The notes under the pieces: generated by a model
What the model was told of the DNA's origin: nothing
The model's input: only the letters and a program-made list of their open reading frames with translations
The model's database searches: none
Position numbers and translations under genes: made by a program
Source of the DNA: Mycteria americana
Lineage: Eukaryota; Chordata; Aves; Ciconiiformes; Ciconiidae
Direction: 5' to 3'
Assembly: GCF_035582795.1 (NCBI RefSeq)
Contig: NC_134370.1
Location: forward strand, 55,849,501 to 55,913,500
DNA: 64,000 nucleotides
Shown here: positions 1 through 11,069 of the stretch, in pieces
Layout: the number at the start of each line of letters is the position of its first letter
Position numbering within the stretch: the first letter of the stretch is position 1

Positions 1-270
1 CACACATCAAGTAGTATTTTCAGAAGCATGGTTGTGCAACTGCACGATTTTTAGAAATTGAGATTACTATAAATCACCATGTTATCAAAATCCTCTCTTG
101 CCTCTATACTGAAATTTCAAACAGCCCTGCAGAGTACAGTGGGTGAGCTTTACACAACAGCTGAACAGTTCTTTTAGCAGTAGTGCTGCTAATCCAGGAC
201 CTTTGTGGTTGGTCTGTCTTGCAGGGAAATACTAAAACTAATTTAAATGTTGTATTTAAAACATTTTTAG
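1..270 (+). other. PYGO1: PYGO1 intron, 3' part
   Basis: Non-coding sequence before the last PYGO1 exon. It ends in a T-rich stretch and an AG acceptor at 269-270. The upstream PYGO1 exons lie outside the window. Confidence 0.8.
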
Positions 271-1392
271 GGATCATCATTTCCTCCTCCATCTGAATAT
301 GCTCCACCGCCGAATCCAAGCTCTGACCACCTTGTAGCTGCAAATCCATTTGACGACAACTATAATACGGTGTCTTATAAACCACTTCCTTCAGGAAATC
401 CATATTTTAGTAATCCTGGTTACCCTGGCTTTGGAGGCTATAACACTTTCAGAATGCCACCTCACATGCTGCCCAGAGTGTCCTCGCCATATGGTGGTTC
501 TTACTCCCTCAGAAACCAACCACATCCCCTTCCTCAAAACCCTGTGGGAATGGGTTTTAGTCGACCCCACTCTTTCAGCTTCGGTCCACATGATAACCCA
601 GGTTTTGGGAATCAACCACCTTATAGTAGCAGTCAAATAAATCAAAATGTCAGTATGCCTGGTCAGCATTTCAGACCAAATCCTGGTGAGAACTTTGGCC
701 ATTCTGGTCAGATACCTCACCCTGATGTGCCATCTAACTTTGGTCCTGGAAACAATCCAAATTTCCCAAATTCTCAGCTAGAGTCAAACCATTCTTTTGT
801 TCCTCCACCAAACACTTACAACCAGACAAAATCATCAGCACAAAAGCAAGACTTTAGTCAAGGTGCAAGCAAAGCATCCAGCCAGAACACTGCTGCTCAT
901 CAGCATCATCACAGGACAGAGGACATTGTGAGTCAAGGTAACAGTGACCTAAAAAATGTTACCCGAAACAATGTGGTAAATCAGGATAACAGCCATTCTA
1001 ATAGTGCTGATAACACTAATGCTGGTCATTCAAATGGGACTCAGAGTAAGTCCCGCCAGCCTCGAGGTACTGCTGAAGGATGCAACTCTGAAAAGAGCAG
1101 TAAAACACCCCTTCATCCCAGTCGTCATGGTCACTCGTCCTCTGAACCCGTCTATCCATGTGGAATTTGTACACATGAAGTTAATGATGACCAGGATGCC
1201 ATCCTGTGTGAAGCCTCTTGTCAAAAATGGTTTCATCGGATCTGTACAGGCATGACTGAGTCAGCTTATGGCCTTCTTACAGCAGAAGCATCAGCAGTGT
1301 GGGGCTGTGATACTTGTATGGCTGACAAAGATGTCCAGTTAATGCGTACAAGAGAGACTGCAGGACCACCTGCATTGAATACGGATGGCTAA
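271..1392 (+). CDS. PYGO1: Pygopus homolog 1, terminal coding exon (partial gene)
   Basis: Pygopus 1 is a nuclear co-activator in Wnt/beta-catenin signalling. It joins BCL9 to histone H3 methylated at K4 through its PHD finger. This exon opens after the acceptor at 270, on a codon boundary (GSSFPPPSEY), and gives 373 residues to TAA at 1390-1392. The first two human coding exons carry the nuclear localisation signal and would lie to the left. An NPF motif at 343-351 (NPFDDNY) is the conserved N-terminal homology element. A long Pro/Asn/Gly/Ser-rich linker follows. The C-terminal PHD finger spans 1159-1317 in C4HC3 form (CGIC, ILCEASCQKWFH, CDTC). Near-identity of the PHD to human PYGO1, and the gene order, favour PYGO1 over PYGO2. 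An in-frame reading that starts at GTG 370 is only an internal part of this exon. Confidence 0.97.
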   Translation, partial: GSSFPPPSEYAPPPNPSSDHLVAANPFDDNYNTVSYKPLPSGNPYFSNPGYPGFGGYNTFRMPPHMLPRVSSPYGGSYSLRNQPHPLPQNPVGMGFSRPHSFSFGPHDNPGFGNQPPYSSSQINQNVSMPGQHFRPNPGENFGHSGQIPHPDVPSNFGPGNNPNFPNSQLESNHSFVPPPNTYNQTKSSAQKQDFSQGASKASSQNTAAHQHHHRTEDIVSQGNSDLKNVTRNNVVNQDNSHSNSADNTNAGHSNGTQSKSRQPRGTAEGCNSEKSSKTPLHPSRHGHSSSEPVYPCGICTHEVNDDQDAILCEASCQKWFHRICTGMTESAYGLLTAEASAVWGCDTCMADKDVQLMRTRETAGPPALNTDG

Positions 1393-4300
1393 CAATGTGA
1401 ATTGGTGGTAGTGGTTGAAATACTTGCTATGAAGAATTGGTTACAAATTGGGTACTTCACTTTCTGCAGACAATCAGTTGTGTTTGATTGCTGTCATCTT
1501 TTTTTTCCCTAAATCTGTTTTCATTCATAAACTTCCATCTCAGCTTTTGTGCTCTTAGTTTTATGTGTGCAAATGTTTTACAGGATGGAATATTTTTTGT
1601 TTCTGATTAAACTGTAAAACATAACTGACAACTTATCAGAAGTAGGATGTGCATTGACAATTTTATTGAAGGCAAAAATATGCCTGCATGAATAGCCCCT
1701 AATTTGCTAGTGTTAATGTGTTAACTAACACTAGCATTTAGTGCTCAATTTTAATGGTACTATATTTGCAAGTACTCATTACTTTTTTTGGGGGGGTGTG
1801 GGGTGTGAATGTCCATTACTGATGTTCTATCCTTTCTTTGAATATAGTGGAGATGACATGGAAGAATGTGCAGTACTAATAGTTTTTATTTTAGGGTAAA
1901 TACAGAGGATTTCATATGTGCTTTTTCCTATTTTTGAAGTAAAGCATTAATACACTATTCAAAAATTTATTACTTCATTCTTAGTAACACAGTGAAACAT
2001 GCTAACTCTCACACATTTCTATTTCCCTGAAAAGGCAATGATCTCTTTTGACTTCTCAGCAAATACTTACTTGCTGAGGACTCTTGCTAGGTCTTGCAGT
2101 ATTTGGAAATAGTTACAAAATATTATTACATTGGAAGAAGAACACATCAAGTTTATGAAGTCCAGTGCGTTAAATCTAGAGAATACCAAAACTAGGGTTG
2201 CGTATGTAACCTTAAGTCATTTATCTTAAGCACATACATTAGGATAGAGTCTCTGCATCTGTCACGGTTGTGCAATCATGCACCTCTCTCTCATTCTTTC
2301 TCATTGATGGTTCTAGTCTCCCACCGCAGTGCTGCCCGAGAATTGTGAATGAACTAGTGCAGGGAAAGTCCTGCCCGTCTTCTAGGGCTTTCAGCTAGAG
2401 CCTGCTTGGTCCTCCTGAGCTTACATGGTCCACTTGGCATGAAGGAGGGTGCAAGGCAATGGCGTGTGCTCAGCACAGGCTCTGAACTGCAGGATAATTT
2501 GGCCAAAAAGTCTTAAGACTAAATTCCCACCACTGCCTCAGCCAGTCTTGCAGTGAGGGGGTGGGAAATCTAGGGTGAAGAAAAATACAGCTTTCACATC
2601 AGGTGAGTTTCGCTCACATGAGGAGCGAGTAATCAGAAGTTTAGCTTCTTTGCTAAACTTGATATCCTACTGACAAGTATGAATGGCACTAGAGCCTGAT
2701 GCGTGATGCTAAGAATTCTATTTTAATATGGGTAACTTGATGTTATTCTTGATCTCAGAAATAATCCCCCCTTCTTTTTTAATGTGGGGAAACATCTAGC
2801 CTTGAAGACTTTGGCCTTAGCAGTGTGATAAAGTTGCATATGCAACCGAAAGTGCGCATTTCTGTAGAGAGAAGTGTTGTTTTAACTTAATAAAAGGTGT
2901 CACTGTAGTAACAGACTCTGCTTGTCATACTCACCACTGTGCTGGAAACTTCTAGTTTTTTAAACAATCAGCAATTAAATCATAGGTCAAGCATTAACAG
3001 GTACTAGTCACATTCCTTAATGTGATAAAGTGTTCAGGTCTGTGGTGATGAGTGATGTAGGCACCTATATAGAATACAGTCATCTATATAAAGAGGTAGT
3101 TTTTATGATAAGCTATGCTAATGAGTGAAAAGTAAGGCCTGTTTGCTAGTTCACCATTGTGTTTGATTTTAAATGGGCTCTGCTGTGGTACTTTCCTGGA
3201 AGGTACTGTGCAGATCTACATAATTGTCCTTGTTTTATTTTAAAAGTTATAAGTTTTATATACTCTTTTACTGAAGAAGTGCAGTATTGCCCTCCTTTTT
3301 TGCCTTGCCTCTCATCAGGAAAAAGGAAATAATGTCTAAAGTGTAAATGAGACAATTCATATCTTGAGGATTTCCTGTATGGAGATGTAAAGAAAGTGTG
3401 AGGCAGATCCAGGGCTTCTGTTTTCATCATTATTTGCTTTATTGAGTACAGAGACTAAACTTAATCTTGTTTTGTTAGAGGCATGATATTTAAAAACAAA
3501 AAACAAAAAAACAACCAAGCAACAACCTCTGTTAGAGAGATTTATTCTTCAGTATTTTTCCTAATGACTGACTGTTAGAGTTTGCTTTTGGTATCTAAAG
3601 TAGAACTTAAACCCAACCTTGTTTAGATAGATTTGTGCCTCTGGGAATCAGTTTAATCTCTGCAACAATTTGCACTGTGAAGTTAGTGGAGCTGGTTCAG
3701 ACTTACAGCAATGTAAATGAAATAAAAAATTTTGCTCAGTGAAAATTCAACAAAAGCTCCAGTGATGATAGTTACCCAAGCGTGCTGTTCACAATACCTT
3801 TCTCACTCCTACACCCCATTCCTGTTGTGAGAAGAAATTTGGGGCATTTGTTCTCAGAAGTCCAATTAATGTTTTAACATTTTGGAGCAGACATTGTATT
3901 TAAAATAGCCATGTATTTCTTAATCTCTCCCTCAACCCTACATGAAGTTAGGCAAGTGTTTTCTATATTAGCTAGCAAGACATTAGAATTAAATATAGTG
4001 TTCTTACAAACTTAAAATCAACTGGAGTATCATTTTATAAGGCCTGAAATTGTGTACTTGAGAAAGTTATTCTAACAATTTATTTCAGTTTTTCTAAACT
4101 GGTACTATGTTGGGTTTGTAACTCAGTAAATTTTCTGCGTTTATTAACCTACAAATTCAAGGCATTAGCAAATGCCAATTATATCAAATAAAAACAAATG
4201 AACAATAAAACCAAACTTGTTATCACACTGATCCTAGAGATAGGACTGATTAGGATCTCCAGAAGTCATCCAGCCAATATGCTTGCCCTACTGATACGCT

Positions 4301-7245
4301 TTTGGCATACCTGGACTCTTTATCTAGAGAGAGGGTTATACTTTGTTTTTCTCTGCATGTATTGACTAGTATGCACAGGAAAAACAACAATCATGTTTTG
4401 TTAGTAAGATACTAGGAAAATGTCAGCTGGTTAGAATTAGAAATTAGTTATAGAAGGGTGGGTGGGAGGGAGGGCTGATTAGAATAGGTGAGTTTTTTTG
4501 TAATACTCTACATGAAACAGTTTGTATTGAATTATCATGTGCTTCTTTCATTACTAGTGATTTAGACTGTACTGGTGCCACACACCAAAAATATTGCAAA
4601 GATTTTGTAAATCTTACAAACCTTAACATTTTTGTGGGAAATGCCTGTGTCCTTTTTAAACACCTCCTTGTTGTGGTCAGAAATGCAGCCTATATAGCCC
4701 AAAATGTTTCCCCCCCTCAATAAATAGGTATAGACTGGATTGAACTGTCCTTAATACTTAGGGGTTTTGCCAGAGACCAGTTTTAAATGAGAAAATATAG
4801 AATGTGCTCTTTAAAATACTTGTTTTATTGGTGTCAGGGTAAGTGACAGTGCTGCATATATGCTAGAGAGTCGATATAAAAAATCCTGTTTCTGGCTGTT
4901 TTACCTGATCCCTTCTACAACTTGAGAGAAGCAGGAAGCAGGTTAACTGTGCCTCAATCTCTTCTTTCAGAAGATCGGACTAACGCTTACTTCCTGAGGG
5001 TGTTTAGAGGCCTAGTTATTATTTGAGATCTTCCGATGAAAGAGACTAGAGTAAAGTAATAAAGTTTGCTCTATTTAAAACAAAAATATCATTTTGGGGG
5101 CTGCTCAAAGAAGAGCATACTTTGTGACCTCTGAAGTTTTTAATCTAAGAACCAGTTTTGTAATCACATTTTTCAGGCTTAACTTCAAGCATGTGAGAAT
5201 TAACGAAGTCAGTGGAACTGCATGCACACAGCCAAGAATGTTTCAAAGTGTTTACAGTTCAGGGCCTATGATGTTTGCAAGTGAAATGCTTTTTATGGTT
5301 TGAGATTTTTACAAAATCAATGGTGTTCAAATGTAGCACCTCTTTAACATTTGTCTTTATTCCGAATTAATACGATAACACATTTGCATTAAATATATCC
5401 CTTTCATTTTATAAATAAACATTGCCTGGCAGTAAAAGTATTGGTGTAACATTTTTAAAAAAGGAAGTCATGCTTCTTATCATGTTGTATGTGACTTAAT
5501 TGACTGTTTCATATTAAAACTAATCTTTCCTTACGTACTGCTTAAATATACCTGTTTTGGGATATCAGTTCAGTACTTTTTATACAATCTTGAATGTGTT
5601 CCACATTGGTGACATGTATTTTTGCAACAACTTTTTTGTTTCGATTTTAAATTAGAGCATGTCTGAAGTAATACATGCATTAGTGCTGTGGTGTGTGGCA
5701 AAGTTAATGTATGTAATTCAAATTGGAAAAAAGTTTCCAGACTTTGTCCAGCATTAACCCTGTGGCCAGGGATTAAATTACTATGTAATACAAATTATTT
5801 CATATCACGATGTGTTTAAAGCTACTCTATGAAGTATGTGAAACATTATTGTTTATGGATTGGTAGCTGGCGTGGTATCTTGCGTAGAATGAGGTATGAT
5901 AGATGGTAGCAATTAATGGTAATTCAAACTGACTACCTTTCAGAACACGCAGCACTTATGTGCATTGTCATCTTGTTGCCATAACTTATAGTATGAATTT
6001 CTTAATATTATCCACTGACAAATAGGTGAACATTTGGTAATAAGCTCATGGGTGTGAAAATTCTATTCTAACACTCTTTACTTGGTTTACAAAACATGTA
6101 ATTTTTTTATCTGTTGGATGTGATTAGATATATGCAGGCGGATGTAGAACTGGATGTATTTTAAAGTTATTCTGCAATTACTAACTTTTGTCTGAAGCTT
6201 TCTATATTAGAATAGACTCTTCCTTAAAATTGGAAAATTAAGTGTACTTAGCAGAACTCTTAATGCAATATAACTATCCTACACTACATCTTGAGTTATG
6301 CACATTCACTTCTTTGTATGGAAGTCCTCTGATTTCTCGTTGGCTTATGCTTTATATGGAAATAAAGGGTCCCTTTAGTGCCCTAGTGTTGTGTGTCATC
6401 AGTTCTGAGATAATTAATTCTGAATGGTGTTCAGCCCCTTAGAGGTGCTGCCTATAGCTTAAAGTATTCAATGTCGCCCTTAGTTTCCTGGTTCAGAAAT
6501 GGCTTATCCCAACATCATAGGGAATACCTATTTTTGTATTGTTTGCCATACATGATTAATTTTCCTTTTCATGTTCAAACAAACTGTCCGTCTCAATTTT
6601 TGATCCAACCCCACTTTTTTACTCGGAGGTTTGTGCACTGTAATTCAGGAATTTCTGTATTAGAGACAGTTTGGGATTGGAGTCATGAGAGATGTTGTGT
6701 CTATTCCTAGACACTCGTCTTCTAAAGGATGATCTAAATCTGAACTTCCATATAACTTAAGGAGGGCAAGCTTTTAATATATTTATTCTTTTTTTTTTTT
6801 TTTGCCTTTCTTGATAGTTCTTTTCTGAAATGTGAAATAATATGGAGTTGTTGAGGGATTTTTACTTAAAATACAGTCTCTCCTCCAAGCTTTTGTATAT
6901 GGCCTTGAGAGCAGACACTGTGTTCTTTAGGGCCTTCTGATTTGGAATTTTTTTTGTCCACATTCTCCTTTCAGTGTTAAAGATGAGTTGAAAAAGGCAA
7001 GTTACCAATCTACTGCCATCCAAACAGTGCAAAATATAAGCTGATTAAGATTGTTGACATTTAATTTTTTTGTTAATAATGATGTGATATTTTACCTTTT
7101 AGAAGAACATATATCAGAATCTGATTCAAGTGTTCTTGGAAAATGTATGTGGTAGATTTTGTCCAGCACTGTATGTAACTTTGTTGCTTTCTGTTGTCTG
7201 GTTTCAGTTTCTTTTAAAATAAAGATAATTTTTGCGGGGAAGTTG
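1393..7245 (+). other. PYGO1: Probable PYGO1 3' untranslated region
   Basis: AT-rich sequence after the PYGO1 stop, with no convincing ORF and no splice-like exons. AATAAA signals occur on the + strand at 2889-2894, 3721-3726, 4187-4192, 4719-4724, 5058-5063, 5414-5419, 6361-6366 and 7218-7223. I place the distal end after 7223 by inference, because no other gene is visible before the DNAAF4 island. The true end could be any of these signals. Confidence 0.5.
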
Positions 7246-10200
7246 CCTGTTGATTTTATAAATATGATGTAATGCCTAGATTAACTCTTCTAATGTTTTG
7301 CCTGTGAGAATGCATTTGGATTAGGCATAATCCTGCAAGAAACAGTATGAGGTCATATTGATCAGAAAAGACAGCTCCTGCTTCTCTTGGAGAGGTCCGC
7401 TGTTCTGTAAAGGCATTAATCTGAAGTAACTTCAAAGCAGATTAGAAGAGGTCTTGCACCATAAGCCCCATTTCTTTCTTACAGGATGGGAGGGAAGGCT
7501 CAGGCACCATTTGGCTGAATAGATTTTTTAGAGCTTTCTGCACTTGGGAAGAGTTTATGCAAAGAATTATTTATTCTAATTTATAAAATTATTACTAAGC
7601 TATTCCTGTTTTTGAAATACCAGAACTAACACATACCAAATCAGTACCTTACCAATAACCTTTAAAAGCAGCTGATATGGGTGGTCCCAAGCCACACATG
7701 CAAAACAGTTTGTTGGAATAAACAGCGTCTCATAAAATGTTCCTGTTCTTCTTAAAAAATATGGAGGGATGAGAGAAATGAGAGAGAATTTAGAAAGGAT
7801 GGGAGAAAAAAAAGATTATTTATTAAATTAAAGATAAGAAAATGTAAACTAAAGGATTTTTTTTCCCCATATATTGAAGCCTCTGAAGCCATTAGAAGTG
7901 AAATAACCCCTGGAACAGATCTGTGTATGTATTGGCAACTGGAAGGTCCAGGGTATTAATAATACTAAGATTTGACTGGAATGTAAATCTCGATCCTTCA
8001 TAGCACAGGAGATGGGAATTTAAGAATAAAGTTTTCCAGGGAAAATTTTATCTCCTTTCACTACAAAGTTTCTTGCACTTTTGACTGGTGAGTTAGTGCC
8101 AACAGAAGAAAGATTCTGAATGAACCTCTCTTTTGGTTTATTTTGCAGAAGTGTCATAGCGAGAGCTCAGTCATTTGTCCAAGTAAGCTAGCAATGTGGA
8201 ATGTGTATGACATAGGTGGTGTTTCTGCAGATACACATCAATACAAGTCTTTTAAGGTTGATCCAAGACCTTGCTCAGTCCCTTTTGTGTCTTTTAGCAG
8301 CTAAATCTGCTACTTTGACTTAGAAATGTGTTAGTGACATTTACTGTCTTCTACAAGTGAAGTACATAGCTTTGCATTGGAGATCTAGCTTTTAAGTAGA
8401 TAGACTTTTTTGTTAATGTATTGGAGCTATTTTGTGTAACTTGAGGACACCAAATACAGGTAACCATAACTATGTCCTGTCTTGTAAAGTGTGTATACGT
8501 AGTATGTTCTTTCTTGCAGGAATAAATAATAAGCTGCCTCATTTCAGTATATTCTCTGTGATTAAACTAAAAATGACACCTAGATGACCAAGGCAGAAGA
8601 CCAGCAGTCAGCAAATCTAAGACTTTTCTTGTCCATGAATGAACTCTCCAAAACTGAAGGATGCATTCTGGATGACTACAGCTGCATTCTGGAGCGGTAG
8701 GAGATTTTGAGTTACTATTACATTATAATCATTCTAGCCAATGCTGCTATTGGAACACCCTGATTTAAAACAAAACAGTATCCCCTCTAACCCCCAACTC
8801 TTTCATTACTTCATCTAGGAAGCAGGCAAATAGGATTTTGACTACTGTGTGCAGTTTTGGCCTCTCTGTTTTGAATATAGTAGAATGGGGAAAGCTTCGG
8901 AGGTCAGCAAGGAAGATAAAGCTATGTAAAAGAAATGTAAGTAAGGTAAGAGTCTTTCTAGGAAGAAAGAACATCTGTTAGAGTGGAGAAAGGTCTATAA
9001 AAAACTGAATGGCACAGAAGGGATGTTTAGAACTTCGTTGTTTCATCCTTGTCTGCAGTTGCCTTAAGTTTGTCTTGCAATACAGACAACTAAGAGATAT
9101 TAAATAAGGGTAACATGAGACAGGTTTAAAACAAACAGGAGCAGTTTTGTTCTCACAGGGAGAATCTTTCCTCAGCTTTTATTTACTTACTTATTTTCTC
9201 CTACAGTTTCTTAGACTGATAGCAGTCTGTTTATGGAGACGTCATAGTTTAAGTCGAGGTTCAGAACTATAAACCACAGAAGTCTCATCTTCTGCCACTG
9301 CAGCTGACAGCAAGGCTCTTTATGCCATGGTGCAGATCCTACCGTAAGTCTGAAAATATGTATCATGCAAGTTTGTTTGGTTTTTTTTAGAAAAAAAGTC
9401 ACATGTGCGAAAAATACCCAAAACATTTTGACTTTCAGTTAAATCTCTTCTCTTGTACTTCAGAATGCTCTTGGAATGAGGAATTTAATTCCATTCTCAG
9501 ATTCCACTCCATGCAATCATTCATCCAGATGATATTGATGTGTGTGAGTGAGGGTGGATAATAACCCAGAAATCATATCAGTTACGATGGATTTCTTGCT
9601 CTGAAAAAGTTTTAAAGCTCGGTGATATATATATATGCACTATTTAATAGTAACCACTACCATTTGAACATTGCTTTGGAATATAGATAATAGAACATAA
9701 AAATTAAATCTTCAGTGATACACATCAAAAATCTTAGCTAATGGGTGCAATGTTAAACTCAATTTTTCTTGGTCATATTGTAAAAGAAAGGAACTAGGGA
9801 AAACTAGACTTTTTGGTTCTGGATTTTTTCCAAATAGTTCTAAGTAATTGTATACTTTTGAGGAACTTAAATATTATCCAAATATGTTTGGCTTGCCTTT
9901 CAACCTGTATTCCCCAGAAGCAGTTGCTGTCTATATACTAGACTTCATTTTGGCAGATACAGTGTTACTGTTTGTTTGAGGAAAGTTGAGCAACAATGTG
10001 CAAATTACCTCCTGAGTTTTTGGCAAAGGCATCTAAATAGATGATATTGGGAGGCAATAGCATGGAGCTGCCAGTATGACCTAATTATTTTTAGAGGACA
10101 TCTGGAAGTCTCAGTGCATTGCTAAATCAATCCTTAGCTTTTCATATTTTTTACCAGAAATTCTCAAAGTAATAGCAGTTTGTCTCTTTATGGAAATGTA

Positions 10201-10430
10201 TTTGGATAATAAGAGCTGCATTCCTTCCTACTCTGCTTAGGTGTGAGTGATGGAAACCAGAGCAGTGCCTTACATTCGCTGTACCTTGGTAAGTCAGTTG
10301 GCCAGTAACTACAGTAGGATTTCTATCAACTAATCTCGCTAGGTTTTAGGAAGTCAGAAGTACCATACGTTTGCTTAACTTCCTGTACTGTTACTTTGAG
10401 CCCCAGGGACAGTTGTTGTTTTAAACTGTG
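7246..10430. other. Intergenic region between PYGO1 and DNAAF4
   Basis: AT-rich, with stops in all frames every few dozen codons. The only thing I recognise is an old LINE fragment near 8840-9170. No RNA gene or coding exon was seen. Confidence 0.6.
8840..9170 (+). mobile_element. Highly diverged CR1-type LINE fragment
   Basis: The order of phrases matches the 3' part of the reverse-transcriptase ORF of old amniote CR1-like LINEs: a 'tgtgtgcagttttgg' block, then 'aggtctataaaaaactgaatgg', then 'ggtttaaaacaaacagg' before a run like 'ttctcacag'. The reading frames are broken. The family name is inference from memory of such elements; limits are approximate. Confidence 0.5.
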
Positions 10431-10879
10431 TACAGGACTCGCAGGAAAGAGCACTTCGCTCGCTGGCTCGGGTGGCTGCACCCCGCCTTTCCCGCCCGCC
10501 ACGGGCGGCGCGGCGGGCTGGGGAGCGCTGGGTGCGCGCTTGGCTCCGCACCGGGCAGGGGCGGCGGCATGCTCGGTAGGAGCCAAGGCTGCCCTTTGCC
10601 GCCGTCGTTAGCAGGTGGGCTGGCTGCGGCGGGGCGCTCCCCGGCGGGGCTGGGGCTGGGGCTGTTCCCGGGGCGCCCGCGGCACCGCCGGGCCGCCGCT
10701 CTCCCGCCCCGCCTGGCGCCCGGCGCGTTGCGGATCGCGCTACTGTCGCCGCGTCCCTCAGCAGCAGCGGGGAAGGTGAACCGTGGGGTCCCGGGGACTC
10801 CGCTCCAGGACCGCGGTGCCGGGGAGCGGGCGAGGGGCCCCGGCCTGGAGTTGCGCCTCAGGTCCCGCCGCCTCCGGGG

Positions 10880-10898
10880 ACCACAACTCCCAGCGTGC
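10880..10898 (+). promoter_or_regulatory. ZNF143 (SBS)-like promoter motif
   Basis: The 19 bases read ACCACAACTCCCAGCGTGC, close to the vertebrate promoter motif ACTACAAnTCCCAGCATGC bound by ZNF143. It lies about 170 bases before the DNAAF4 start codon. Confidence 0.6.
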
Positions 10899-11021
10899 GG
10901 CGCGCCCCGCCCCGCTCTGCGCGGGGCGCCATTGGCTAAGGCCGGGGGTTGGGCCTGCCAGCACCTTCCGGGGGAAGCGGGAGGGGACCAGGAAGTGCTC
11001 TTGGCGAGCACCGGAAGCTCT

Positions 11022-11036
11022 CTTGCCCCTAGCAAC
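11022..11036 (+). promoter_or_regulatory. RFX X-box-like site in the DNAAF4 promoter
   Basis: CTTGCC-CCT-AGCAAC fits the X-box form GTNRCC, 0-3 bases, RGYAAC with one mismatch (first base). A second AGCAAC half site lies at 11054-11059, with a poor left half. RFX factors drive ciliary genes, which fits DNAAF4. Confidence 0.6.
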
Positions 11037-11069
11037 GGCGGCGCAGCGCCCATAGCAACAGGCGCAGCC

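Noticed and set aside
6242-6710. Two short plus-strand ORFs (66 and 79 codons) in the PYGO1 downstream region
   Set aside because: Ordinary chance ORFs in AT-rich sequence, with no protein-like pattern or splice sites.
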